From positions 1 to 6,816 of the forward strand of contig JACSSB010000344.1 of the NCBI GenBank assembly GCA_014879435.1: 6,816 nt of DNA, in the 5' to 3' direction. The position numbers were made by a program, and so were the translations under genes. The stretch is from Phycisphaerales bacterium. GTDB lineage: Bacteria; Pseudomonadota; Gammaproteobacteria; Competibacterales; Competibacteraceae. The notes under the pieces are model-generated. The model saw only the letters and a list, made by a program, of their open reading frames with translations, was not told the origin of the DNA and made no database searches. This document shows positions 1-6,295 of the stretch, piece by piece (the first letter of the stretch is position 1; each line of letters begins with the position of its first letter).

Positions 1-378
1 GCCACCCACTCCACGCGTCAGGCGGCTTATGAGGCAGCGTTAGCCGATTTAAGCGTACCGAATCTAGAATTGATCCTGGATCGCTATGCGTATTGGCCGC
101 GCCCGCGCATTCTGTGGTTGGGGTCTAATCAAAGTTCACCGGAATTGTCTGAACTGGTGGCCGAGCTACAGCACCGCTTGCGTGGCGCGGGTTTTGTGCC
201 CGAACGCCGAGCTTTTCAGGCGCATATCACTTTGGCGCGCAAGTTTCCGGGTCCGGCTCCGACCCGCCCCCCCGCCATGCCGATCCATTGGTCGGTCAAC
301 GAGGTGGCGCTCATCGAATCGCAGCCATCGCCGGAAGGTTCGTGCTATCAAGTGCTACGCCGCTGGCCAGAGGGCTAG
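1..378 (+). CDS. thpR: RNA 2',3'-cyclic 3'-phosphodiesterase (2H phosphoesterase, LigT/ThpR family), 3' part only
   Basis: The frame is open from base 1 to the TAG at 376-378 (125 residues), so the true start lies left of the window. A TTG at 70 is in frame but is not a credible start, because family-like sequence continues upstream of it. The family opens 2',3'-cyclic phosphate ends on RNA using two HxT/S motifs. The second motif, HITLAR, is visible with its histidine codon at 223-225; the first must lie upstream. The segment ending in RPRILWLG aligns with the RSRVVWLG region of E. coli ThpR, and the C-terminal pattern (strand, then RRW near the end) also fits. Family members are about 175-190 residues, so roughly a third is missing. 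The gene ends 93 nt before recA. Its cellular role is poorly defined in bacteria. The family call is firm; the exact substrate is inferred. Confidence 0.88.
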   Translation, partial: ATHSTRQAAYEAALADLSVPNLELILDRYAYWPRPRILWLGSNQSSPELSELVAELQHRLRGAGFVPERRAFQAHITLARKFPGPAPTRPPAMPIHWSVNEVALIESQPSPEGSCYQVLRRWPEG

Positions 379-384
379 GTTCAG

Positions 385-420
385 CCGGTTGTCTGTGGAA
401 TAATCGTTGAAAACAACCGG
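385..420 (+). repeat. 8-bp inverted repeat flanking the candidate recA -10
   Basis: CCGGTTGT at 385-392 is the exact reverse complement of ACAACCGG at 413-420, with a 20-bp spacer. It could be an operator whose half-sites are 28 bp (just under three helical turns) apart, or an RNA stem if transcription starts further upstream. No canonical gammaproteobacterial LexA box (CTGT-N8-ACAG) is visible between thpR and recA; the only fragment is CTGT at 393-396, with no matching right half. The repeat itself is directly visible; its function is inference. Confidence 0.5.
396..404 (+). promoter_or_regulatory. Candidate recA promoter, extended -10 element
   Basis: TGG followed by AATAAT matches an extended -10 (TGn then five of six bases of TATAAT). 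No convincing -35 lies 16-18 bp upstream, which extended -10 promoters tolerate. Transcription would start near 411, giving a leader of about 60 nt. The element sits between the two arms of the inverted repeat 385-392/413-420. The position is an inference from sequence only. A TTGAAA at 407-412 could instead be a -35, but it has only a poor -10 partner (TATGCG, 429-434). Confidence 0.35.
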
Positions 421-441
421 TTCCGCTTTATGCGGCCGGTT
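415..441 (+). promoter_or_regulatory. Leader stem-loop upstream of recA
   Basis: AACCGG (415-420) pairs with CCGGTT (436-441), and CCGC (423-426) pairs with GCGG (432-435). TT (421-422) is bulged on the left, and the loop is TTTAT (427-431). TTCTT follows, so it resembles a weak terminator, but it lies only 30 nt before the recA start. It would sit at the very 5' end of an mRNA starting near 411. Its left arm is shared with the inverted repeat 385-392/413-420, so as RNA structures the two are mutually exclusive. Confidence 0.45.
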
Positions 442-456
442 TCTTAGCTGATAGCG

Positions 457-462
457 AAGGGG
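457..462 (+). promoter_or_regulatory. recA ribosome binding site (decides the start)
   Basis: AAGGGG lies 9 nt before the ATG at 472 and directly abuts the in-frame ATG at 463. Zero spacing rules out 463 as an efficient start, so 472 is preferred. The resulting N-terminus, MDDNKKKALAGAL, also resembles other proteobacterial RecA N-termini. Confidence 0.8.
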
Positions 463-471
463 ATGTACGAA

Positions 472-1557
472 ATGGATGACAACAAGAAAAAGGCTCTTGC
501 AGGCGCGCTAACCCAGATCGAGCGCCAATTCGGCAAGGGCGCGGTCATGCGGATGGGTGATGCCAGCAGCACCGCCCGCGATGTGATGACCGTTTCCACG
601 GGTTCGCTGGGCTTGGACATCGCCTTGGGCATCGGCGGCTTGCCGCGTGGACGCGTGGTCGAAATCTATGGACCCGAATCGTCCGGCAAGACCACTCTGG
701 CACTGCAGGTCATCGCCGAATCGCAAAAGCTGGGTGGTTGCGCCGCGTTCATCGACGCCGAGCACGCTCTGGACCCGATTTACGCCGTCAAGCTCGGCGT
801 CAATGTGGACGAATTGTTGGTGTCCCAGCCCGATACCGGCGAACAAGCATTGGAAATCGCCGACATGCTGGTGCGTTCCGGGGCGGTGGATACCGTGGTG
901 ATCGACTCGGTAGCGGCATTGACTCCCAAGGCCGAAATCGAAGGAGATATGGGCGATTCCCATGTCGGTTTGCATGCGCGGCTGATGAGCCAAGCGCTGC
1001 GTAAGCTGACCGCCAACATCAAACGCTCCAATACCCTGGTGATTTTCATCAATCAGATTCGGATGAAAATCGGCGTCATGTTCGGTTCACCGGAAACCAC
1101 CACTGGCGGTAATGCCCTCAAGTTCTATGCCTCGGTGCGACTGGATATTCGCCGCACCGGCTCGATCAAGAAAGGCGACGAGATCATCGGTAATGAGACA
1201 CGGGTCAAGGTGGTCAAGAACAAGTTGGCGCCACCCTTCAAACAGGCTGAATTCGAAATTTTCTACGGCGAAGGCGCTTCCCGTTTGGGTGAGATCATCG
1301 ATTTAGGAGTCAAGACTGCGCTGATCGAAAAATCCGGTGCTTGGTACAGTTGCGGGGGCACCCGCATCGGCCAAGGCAAGGAAAATGCCCGTACTTACCT
1401 CCGCGAAAATCCCGAACTGGCCCGCGAGCTGGAAGAGAAGATCCGCGCCCATTTCCTGGCGCGCCCCGATGCGGTACCGGGCACGGCTCGACCCGTTGAA
1501 ACTGAAGATGAGGATGCTCCGGGTGGGGCGGCTGATGAGTTGGACGCGGATCTCTAA
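472..1557 (+). CDS. recA: Recombinase RecA
   Basis: RecA forms ATP-dependent filaments on single-stranded DNA, catalyses homologous pairing and strand exchange, and stimulates LexA self-cleavage in the SOS response. The 361-residue protein (E. coli has 353) has the short N-terminal helix (NKKKALAGAL), Walker A GPESSGKT at 67-74, the catalytic glutamate region FIDAEHALDP (93-102) and Walker B VVIDS (142-146). Loop L1 is near EIEGDMGDSHVG (155-166), and loop L2 begins around FINQIRMKIG (192-201). The C-terminal domain ends in an acidic tail (ETEDED and DELDADL), as is usual. The start at 472 is chosen for its SD spacing over the ATG at 463. recX overlaps the last 23 nt. A canonical LexA box is not visible upstream, which is unusual for a gammaproteobacterial recA. 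No truncation or frameshift was seen. Confidence 0.99.
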   Translation: MDDNKKKALAGALTQIERQFGKGAVMRMGDASSTARDVMTVSTGSLGLDIALGIGGLPRGRVVEIYGPESSGKTTLALQVIAESQKLGGCAAFIDAEHALDPIYAVKLGVNVDELLVSQPDTGEQALEIADMLVRSGAVDTVVIDSVAALTPKAEIEGDMGDSHVGLHARLMSQALRKLTANIKRSNTLVIFINQIRMKIGVMFGSPETTTGGNALKFYASVRLDIRRTGSIKKGDEIIGNETRVKVVKNKLAPPFKQAEFEIFYGEGASRLGEIIDLGVKTALIEKSGAWYSCGGTRIGQGKENARTYLRENPELARELEEKIRAHFLARPDAVPGTARPVETEDEDAPGGAADELDADL

Positions 1558-2026
1558 GCGAGCCGATACCGTCGATACCCCCAATCCGGTATCGGCGCGT
1601 GCCAAAGCTCTGGAATTGCTGGCTCGGCGTGAACATTCGCGCCTGGAACTGCGCCAAAAATTGATACAGCGCGGTTTTCCGTCCGATCATATCGAGCCGG
1701 TTCTGGATCAGTTGATGGAAGAACGCTTGCTCGACGAGGCGCGTTTCGCCGAGATTTACGCCTGCAGCCGGGCCGATAAGGGTTATGGGCCGCTGCGGAT
1801 CGGTCGCGAATTACGCGAGCGTGGCGTAGCGCAAGCGCTGGTTGATACGGTGCTGGCAGATCTGGGGAGCGACTGGCTGCCCAAGCTGCAGGCATTGCAT
1901 CGCAAGCGCTTCAAAGCCCTGTTGCCCACCAACGCGATGGAACGCATGCAGCAAACACGGGTACTCCGTCAGCACGGTTTTAGCCTGGATCAGATCAAGC
2001 AGTTTTTTGACCGGGACGCGGAATAG
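1535..2026 (+). CDS. recX: Regulatory protein RecX
   Basis: RecX binds RecA filaments and limits RecA activity. The frame is open well upstream inside recA, but the best start is ATG 1535. It has a GGTGG-type SD (1521-1528) six nt before it and gives 163 residues, close to E. coli RecX (166). An ATG at 1514 is less likely because its only purine-rich SD candidate abuts it. The first 20 residues are not conserved. From residue 24 the family pattern is clear: KALELLARREHSRLELRQKL (24-43), then VLDQLMEERLLDEARFAE (56-73) and GYGPLRIGRELRERGV (83-98), the three-helix repeats typical of RecX. A final repeat covers about 118-158. The ATG lies 23 nt inside recA in another frame, so translation is probably coupled. 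A perfect 10-bp stem-loop (1562-1596) falls in codons 10-21 and may tune RecX output. Confidence 0.93.
   Translation: MSWTRISKRADTVDTPNPVSARAKALELLARREHSRLELRQKLIQRGFPSDHIEPVLDQLMEERLLDEARFAEIYACSRADKGYGPLRIGRELRERGVAQALVDTVLADLGSDWLPKLQALHRKRFKALLPTNAMERMQQTRVLRQHGFSLDQIKQFFDRDAE
1562..1596 (+). promoter_or_regulatory. Stem-loop at the recA-recX junction
   Basis: GCCGATACCG (1562-1571) and CGGTATCGGC (1587-1596) form a perfect 10-bp stem with a 15-nt loop, starting 4 nt after the recA stop. CGATACC is directly repeated at 1564-1570 and 1573-1579, so the right arm can also pair with 1571-1579 (9 bp, one G-U, 8-nt loop). No T-run follows, so this is not a standard intrinsic terminator. In E. 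coli a hairpin between recA and recX attenuates recX; here the hairpin lies inside the recX coding region. The structure is directly visible; the role is inferred. Confidence 0.55.
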
Positions 2027-2116
2027 AAAATATCCGCTCAAACCCGATATTCGTACTCTCGCACCCTCGATATTTCGAGCCCTGATTTCGACCTAAGTGA
2101 TTGTTGAAGCCCGACC

Positions 2117-4744
2117 ATGACCAGTAGCGCTGAACTTCGCAGACTTTTCCTCAATTATTTCCATGACCACGGCCACGAAGTCGTCGCCAGCAGCCCACTG
2201 GTCCCGATCAACGACAGCACATTGTTGTTTACCAATGCGGGCATGGTGCAATTCAAGGATGTGTTTACCGGTCGCGAGCATCGTCCCTACCATCGGGCGG
2301 TGACCGCGCAGCGCTGTGTCCGAGCGGGCGGCAAGCACAATGATCTTGAGAACGTCGGTTATACCGCGCGCCATCACACCTTCTTCGAGATGCTGGGCAA
2401 TTTCAGTTTCGGCGACTATTTCAAGAAAGACGCCATTCATTTCGCCTGGGAATTCCTGACCAATGTTCTGAAATTACCCCCGGATCGACTGTGGGTGACG
2501 GTCTATCAGACCGATGATGAAGCCTATCAGGTGTGGGCCGACGAAATTCGGGTGCCGAAAGATCGCATCGCCCGCATCGGCGACAAACCCGGCGGCAAAG
2601 CCTATGAAAGCGACAACTTCTGGGCGATGGGTGATACCGGGCCTTGCGGTCCCTGTTCAGAAATCTTCTACGACCACGGTCCCGGCATTCCTGGTGGTCC
2701 ACCCGGTTCACCCGACGAGGATGGTGATCGCTATATCGAAATCTGGAACTTGGTGTTCATGCAATACGACCGCGATGCCAGCGGTCATCTGACGCCATTA
2801 CCGAAGCCTTCGGTCGATACCGGTATGGGCTTGGAACGGCTGGCGGCAGTGATGCAGGGCGTGCACAGCAACTACGAAATCGATCTGTTTCAGCACCTGA
2901 TCCAAGCCGCTGCCACCGCGACCGGCACCAGCGATTTGCAGTCCAGCTCGTTGCGCGTCATCGCCGATCATATTCGCGCTACCGCCTTCCTGATTACCGA
3001 TGGGGTGCGGCCTTCCAATGAGGGGCGCGGCTATGTGTTGCGCCGGATCATGCGTCGCGCCATCCGCCATGGCTACAAACTGGGTGCTACCGGCCACTTT
3101 TTCCACACGCTGGTCGCGCCGCTGGTGGCGGAGATGGGCGAGGCTTATCCCGAGCTGATCACTGCCGCCGATCAGGTGACTCGGGTCATCCAGCAGGAGG
3201 AAGAGCGTTTTGCCGAAACGCTGTCGCATGGCATGAAACTGCTGGAAGAAGATATTGCCCAGTTATCGGGCACTATCCTGCCCGGCGAAACCGTGTTCAA
3301 ACTGTATGATACTTATGGATTCCCGGTCGATCTCACCGCTGATATCGCTCGCGAGCGTGGCTTGCAAGTGGATGACGCCGGTTTCGAGCGGGAGATGGCG
3401 GCGCAACGGGAGCGTGCACGTGCTCACAGCCAGTTTGGTCAGCGCCAAACCGCCGATCTTGGCGTCGCGGGCAGTACCGAGTTTCATGGCTATGATCGCT
3501 TGGAAGAAGAGGTCAGCGTCCTGGCGCTGTTCCGCGATGGTCAGGCGGTCGAGCAACTGAATGCCGGTGATGAAGGCGTGGTGGTGTTGGATCATAGCCC
3601 GTTCTATGCCGAATCCGGCGGTCAGGTCGGTGACAGCGGATGGCTGCGTGCCGACGGCCTGGACTTTACGGTCCACGATACGCAAAAGCAGGGAGGCGGC
3701 GCTTTCCTGCACATCGGTACTTTGCAGCAAGGCCAACTGCGGCGTGGTGCCACCGTGCTGGCGCAAGTGGACATGGCGCGACGCCAGGAGACTGCGCTGA
3801 ATCATTCCGCCACCCACTTGCTGCATGCGGCGCTGCGCCAAGTGCTGGGTCCGCACGTCACACAAAAAGGTTCACGAGTGGATTCGCAGCGGTTGCGCTT
3901 CGACTTTGCCCATTCTGAGCCGGTATCGCCCGAACAGTTGGAGACGGTCGAGCGTTTGGTCAATGCCCAGATTCGCGGCAATGTGGCGGTGGAAACCACC
4001 ATCATGGCACCGGAAGAGGCCATCGCCGCCGGGGCCATGGCGCTGTTCGGCGAAAAATATGGGGATCGGGTACGAGTGCTGCGGATGGGCGATTTCTCCA
4101 CCGAACTGTGTGGTGGCACGCATGCCCGCCGGGTGGGTGATATCGGTCTGTTCAAGATTGCCTCTGAAGGGGGTGTGGCTGCCGGAGTGCGACGCATCGA
4201 AGCCGTGACCGGCGAGCATGCCTTGGATTATGTCGCCGCGCTACAAGATCGTGCGCGGCAAGTGGCACAACTGGTCAAGGGGGATCGCGATAATTTCCCC
4301 GATAAGGTTCGGCAATTGGTCGAGCGTACGCGGCAACTGGAAAAGGAGATCGAACAGGTCAAGGCGCGGCTCGCTAGCGGACAAGGTAGCGATTTGCTCA
4401 GTCAAGCGGTGCAGGTCGATGGCATCAAAGTATTGGCGGCACGGCTGGACGGAGTGGATGCCAAGACCTTGCGGGAGGCGGTGGACCGTTGTAAGGATCA
4501 ACTCAAGGCAGCGGCGGTAGTGCTGGCTACGGTGGAGGAGGGCAAGGTACGGCTGGTGGCGGGGGTCACCTCGACGGAAACCCGAAAGATCAAGGCAGGC
4601 GAACTGGTCAACATGGTCGCCCAACAGGTCGGTGGCAAAGGCGGTGGTCGCCCCGACTTGGCTCAGGCAGGTGGTACTGATCCCACCAAACTCGATCTTG
4701 CCCTGCAATCCGTATCCGACTGGGTCCGTCGCCAACTTGCCTGA
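2117..4744 (+). CDS. alaS: Alanine--tRNA ligase
   Basis: This class II synthetase charges tRNA-Ala and hydrolyses mischarged Ser- and Gly-tRNA-Ala. Its 875 residues match E. coli (876) and it aligns throughout. The catalytic domain (about 1-460) has TLLFTNAGM at 35-43, RCVRAGGKHNDLENVGYTAR (66-85) and motif 3 GMGLERL (236-242). The editing domain has the zinc motif HSATH (563-567) with C665 and H669 in CGGTH. A charged helix (about 715-755) is probably coiled coil, and the C-terminal DHHA1 domain carries GGKGGGRPD (839-847). The start at 2117 matches the family N-terminus; the SD is weak (GAAG, 2106-2109, 7 nt away). The 90-nt gap after recX has no terminator. It holds a small palindrome (CTCGA/TCGAG, 2066-2079). 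A TTGACC at 2007-2012 could be a -35 but has only a poor -10, so alaS may partly depend on recA-recX readthrough. Confidence 0.99.
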   Translation: MTSSAELRRLFLNYFHDHGHEVVASSPLVPINDSTLLFTNAGMVQFKDVFTGREHRPYHRAVTAQRCVRAGGKHNDLENVGYTARHHTFFEMLGNFSFGDYFKKDAIHFAWEFLTNVLKLPPDRLWVTVYQTDDEAYQVWADEIRVPKDRIARIGDKPGGKAYESDNFWAMGDTGPCGPCSEIFYDHGPGIPGGPPGSPDEDGDRYIEIWNLVFMQYDRDASGHLTPLPKPSVDTGMGLERLAAVMQGVHSNYEIDLFQHLIQAAATATGTSDLQSSSLRVIADHIRATAFLITDGVRPSNEGRGYVLRRIMRRAIRHGYKLGATGHFFHTLVAPLVAEMGEAYPELITAADQVTRVIQQEEERFAETLSHGMKLLEEDIAQLSGTILPGETVFKLYDTYGFPVDLTADIARERGLQVDDAGFEREMAAQRERARAHSQFGQRQTADLGVAGSTEFHGYDRLEEEVSVLALFRDGQAVEQLNAGDEGVVVLDHSPFYAESGGQVGDSGWLRADGLDFTVHDTQKQGGGAFLHIGTLQQGQLRRGATVLAQVDMARRQETALNHSATHLLHAALRQVLGPHVTQKGSRVDSQRLRFDFAHSEPVSPEQLETVERLVNAQIRGNVAVETTIMAPEEAIAAGAMALFGEKYGDRVRVLRMGDFSTELCGGTHARRVGDIGLFKIASEGGVAAGVRRIEAVTGEHALDYVAALQDRARQVAQLVKGDRDNFPDKVRQLVERTRQLEKEIEQVKARLASGQGSDLLSQAVQVDGIKVLAARLDGVDAKTLREAVDRCKDQLKAAAVVLATVEEGKVRLVAGVTSTETRKIKAGELVNMVAQQVGGKGGGRPDLAQAGGTDPTKLDLALQSVSDWVRRQLA

Positions 4745-4755
4745 AATCGGCTGCT

Positions 4756-4788
4756 TGGGAGCGGCTGGCGAAACTAGCTTGTCTCCCA
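4756..4788 (+). terminator. Imperfect hairpin after alaS, possible terminator
   Basis: TGGGAG (4756-4761) pairs with CTCCCA (4783-4788), and inside it GCTGG (4764-4768) pairs with CTAGC (4774-4778, one G-U) around a CGAAA loop. It lies 11 nt after the alaS stop. Only TT follows, so termination would be weak. A second small inverted repeat, TTATG/CATAA (4789-4801), follows directly. Nothing else clear is visible between there and the lysC promoter, apart from a poor promoter-like pair (TTGCTC 4813-4818, TATGTT 4834-4839). Confidence 0.35.
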
Positions 4789-4863
4789 TTATGTATCATA
4801 AATAAGGCAATCTTGCTCCATGTACGTAGTGTGTATGTTGATGCGTTGCGACACGGGAATTCT

Positions 4864-4891
4864 TTGGAGATTGCTAGCCTTTCGTTATAAT
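4864..4891 (+). promoter_or_regulatory. lysC promoter (sigma-70 type)
   Basis: A perfect TATAAT at 4886-4891 is paired with TTGGAG at 4864-4869 (three of six bases of TTGACA, 16-bp spacer); TTTGGA at 4863-4868 gives 17 bp. Transcription would begin near 4898, leaving a leader of about 67 nt that contains the hairpin 4907-4935. That is too short for a lysine riboswitch. The -10 is strong by eye and the -35 weak, so an activator is possible. Confidence 0.6.
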
Positions 4892-4906
4892 CAACAACTT
4901 TAAGAC

Positions 4907-4935
4907 AACCTAGGCGGCTGTTGCTGCCGTAGGTT
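4907..4935 (+). promoter_or_regulatory. lysC leader stem-loop
   Basis: AACCTA (4907-4912) pairs with TAGGTT (4930-4935), and CGGC (4915-4918) pairs with GCCG (4926-4929). GG (4913-4914) is bulged on the left and the loop has 7 nt. The 3' side is followed by CACTTTGTTTC, so it could act as a weak attenuator; it ends 29 nt before the lysC ATG. The build (6 bp, two-base left bulge, 4 bp) is the same as that of the hairpin in front of recA. Confidence 0.5.
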
Positions 4936-4964
4936 CACTTTGTTTCTGAAAGAGCTAGGGAACT

Positions 4965-6197
4965 ATGGCGCTTATCGTGCAAAAATACGGTGGTACCTCA
5001 GTAGGTAACGCCGAGCGGATTGAAAACGTCGCGGACAAGGTCATCGACTGGCACACACGCGGCCATCAGATCGTGGTTGTCGTGTCTGCTATGAGTGGTG
5101 AAACAGACCGGTTGATCGGTTTAGCCAAGAGCATCACTCCCCGACCCACCCCGCGCGAACTAGACGTATTGCTGGCTACTGGCGAGCAGGTCACTATCGC
5201 TCTGCTTTGTATCGCCCTAGAAAAACGCGGTCGCCCAGCCTGCTCCTATACTGGTGGCCAAGCGCGTATTCTCACCGACAATGCCCATGGCAAGGCACGT
5301 ATTCAGGATATCGAGGCGGATGCCATTCGCGCTGACCTTGATGCGGGCCGGATCGTGGTAGTCGCTGGTTTTCAGGGTGTGGATGAGAAGGGCAACATCA
5401 CCACACTAGGCCGGGGTGGTTCTGATACCACGGGTGTCGCGCTGGCGGCGGCATTGAAGGCCGACGAATGCCAGATTTATACCGATGTCGATGGTGTTTA
5501 CACCACTGATCCTCGCGTGGTTCCCGAAGCGCGGCGCTTGGATCGCATTACCTTTGAAGAGATGCTGGAGATGGCCAGCTTGGGGTCCAAGGTATTGCAG
5601 ATCCGCTCGGTGGAATTCGCTGGCAAACACAATGTCCCATTACGTGTGCTCTCCACCTTCCAGGAAGGACCGGGCACCTTGATTACTTTTGAGGAAGTCA
5701 ATGAGGCGGAGCAAATGGAGAAAGTGCTGATTTCTGGTATCGCATTCAATCGTAGCGAGGCCAAGCTCACCGTACAGGGTGTTCCTGATCGGCCAGGGAT
5801 CGCCTCCAGTATTTTGAATGCGGTAGCCGCTGCCAATATCGAAGTGGATATGATCATCCAGAATATTGGCCGTGACGGTACCACGGATTTTACCTTCACG
5901 GTGCACCGCAACGACTACGAGCGGACACTGGAAATCCTAAACGAGCAAGCCAGTCGGCTCGGTGCCCGCGAAGTATCCGGCGACAACAAGATCGCCAAAT
6001 TATCTCTGGTGGGTATCGGCATGCGTTCCCATGCCGGTGTGGCGAGCAAGATGTTCGAGGCCCTGGCTAAGGAAGGAATCAATATCCGCATGATTTCAAC
6101 TTCCGAGATCAAGATTTCGGTGGTGATCGACGAAAAATATCTCGAATTAGGTGTACGTACTCTGCACGAGACCTTCGAATTGGAAAAAGAGGCTTGA
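4965..6197 (+). CDS. lysC: Aspartate kinase, lysine-pathway type with two ACT domains
   Basis: It phosphorylates L-aspartate with ATP, the first step towards lysine, threonine, methionine and diaminopimelate. The 410-residue, single-function protein resembles the Pseudomonas/Gram-positive type rather than the longer E. coli LysC, and has no homoserine dehydrogenase fusion. The kinase domain (about 1-245) carries KYGGTSV (7-13), the VVVSAMSGETDRL segment (38-50), TTLGRGGSDTT (146-156) and YTDVDGVYTTDPR (172-184). Two ACT domains follow, about 265-335 and 345-410, the second with SHAGVASKMFEALAKEGINI (355-374); in the family these bind the feedback inhibitors. The start ATG has AGGG (4957-4960) four nt upstream, a short spacing. 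An internal ATG at codon 251 with its own SD could yield a separate ACT-only beta subunit. The gene has its own promoter and sits between alaS and csrA as in pseudomonads. Confidence 0.98.
   Translation: MALIVQKYGGTSVGNAERIENVADKVIDWHTRGHQIVVVVSAMSGETDRLIGLAKSITPRPTPRELDVLLATGEQVTIALLCIALEKRGRPACSYTGGQARILTDNAHGKARIQDIEADAIRADLDAGRIVVVAGFQGVDEKGNITTLGRGGSDTTGVALAAALKADECQIYTDVDGVYTTDPRVVPEARRLDRITFEEMLEMASLGSKVLQIRSVEFAGKHNVPLRVLSTFQEGPGTLITFEEVNEAEQMEKVLISGIAFNRSEAKLTVQGVPDRPGIASSILNAVAAANIEVDMIIQNIGRDGTTDFTFTVHRNDYERTLEILNEQASRLGAREVSGDNKIAKLSLVGIGMRSHAGVASKMFEALAKEGINIRMISTSEIKISVVIDEKYLELGVRTLHETFELEKEA
5703..5717 (+). promoter_or_regulatory. Candidate internal ribosome binding site and start in lysC
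   Basis: GAGG (5703-5706) lies 8 nt before an in-frame ATG at 5715-5717 (Met251 of LysC). Initiation here would give a 160-residue protein (MEKVLISGIAF...) made of both ACT domains. In Corynebacterium and Bacillus aspartate kinases, an in-frame internal start at an equivalent linker position produces the beta subunit of an alpha2beta2 enzyme. The site is visible; its use is inferred. Confidence 0.4.
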
Positions 6198-6276
6198 AGC
6201 CAACGCGCATGTTGGATTGAGCGATTGCAGACGCGGACTGTCAAAAACCGCAAGATGACCTGGTGCTGTTGATGGA

Positions 6277-6287
6277 ACACAAGGAGT
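6277..6287 (+). promoter_or_regulatory. csrA Shine-Dalgarno overlapping a CsrA-binding motif
   Basis: AAGGAG (6281-6286) is a strong SD 9 nt before the csrA ATG. The surrounding ACAAGGAGT (6279-6287) closely fits the CsrA recognition pattern (ACA-A/G-GGA). Further GGA motifs lie upstream at 6214-6216, 6235-6237 and 6274-6276; the last is partly in the loop of a weak TGTT/AACA hairpin (6267-6279). Autorepression by occlusion of the SD, as known for E. coli csrA, is a reasonable inference. Confidence 0.55.
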
Positions 6288-6295
6288 AGCTTGAT

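Noticed and set aside
70..72. TTG as the start of the thpR-like frame
   Set aside because: The frame stays open and family-like back to base 1, and the first HxT motif needed for activity must lie further upstream.
463..471. ATG 463 as the recA start
   Set aside because: The AAGGGG Shine-Dalgarno directly abuts it; ATG 472 has proper spacing and gives the usual RecA N-terminus.
508..993. Long open frame on the - strand inside recA (161 codons)
   Set aside because: It lies wholly antisense to recA, has no recognisable motif, and is explained by the biased codon use of the real gene.
1337..1534. Upstream extension of the recX frame inside recA
   Set aside because: The extra codons overlap conserved recA, add no RecX-like sequence and would exceed the family length; ATG 1535 has the best context.
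2066..2079. CTCGA/TCGAG palindrome between recX and alaS as a terminator
   Set aside because: The stem is only 5 bp and no T-run follows; too weak to call.
3263..3865. 200-codon open frame on the - strand inside alaS
   Set aside because: It is antisense to well-conserved AlaS sequence, with no family resemblance and no plausible initiation context.
4745..4964. Lysine riboswitch upstream of lysC
   Set aside because: The leader after the clear TATAAT is only about 67 nt, and no lysine-aptamer conserved segments were recognised; only a simple bulged hairpin is present.
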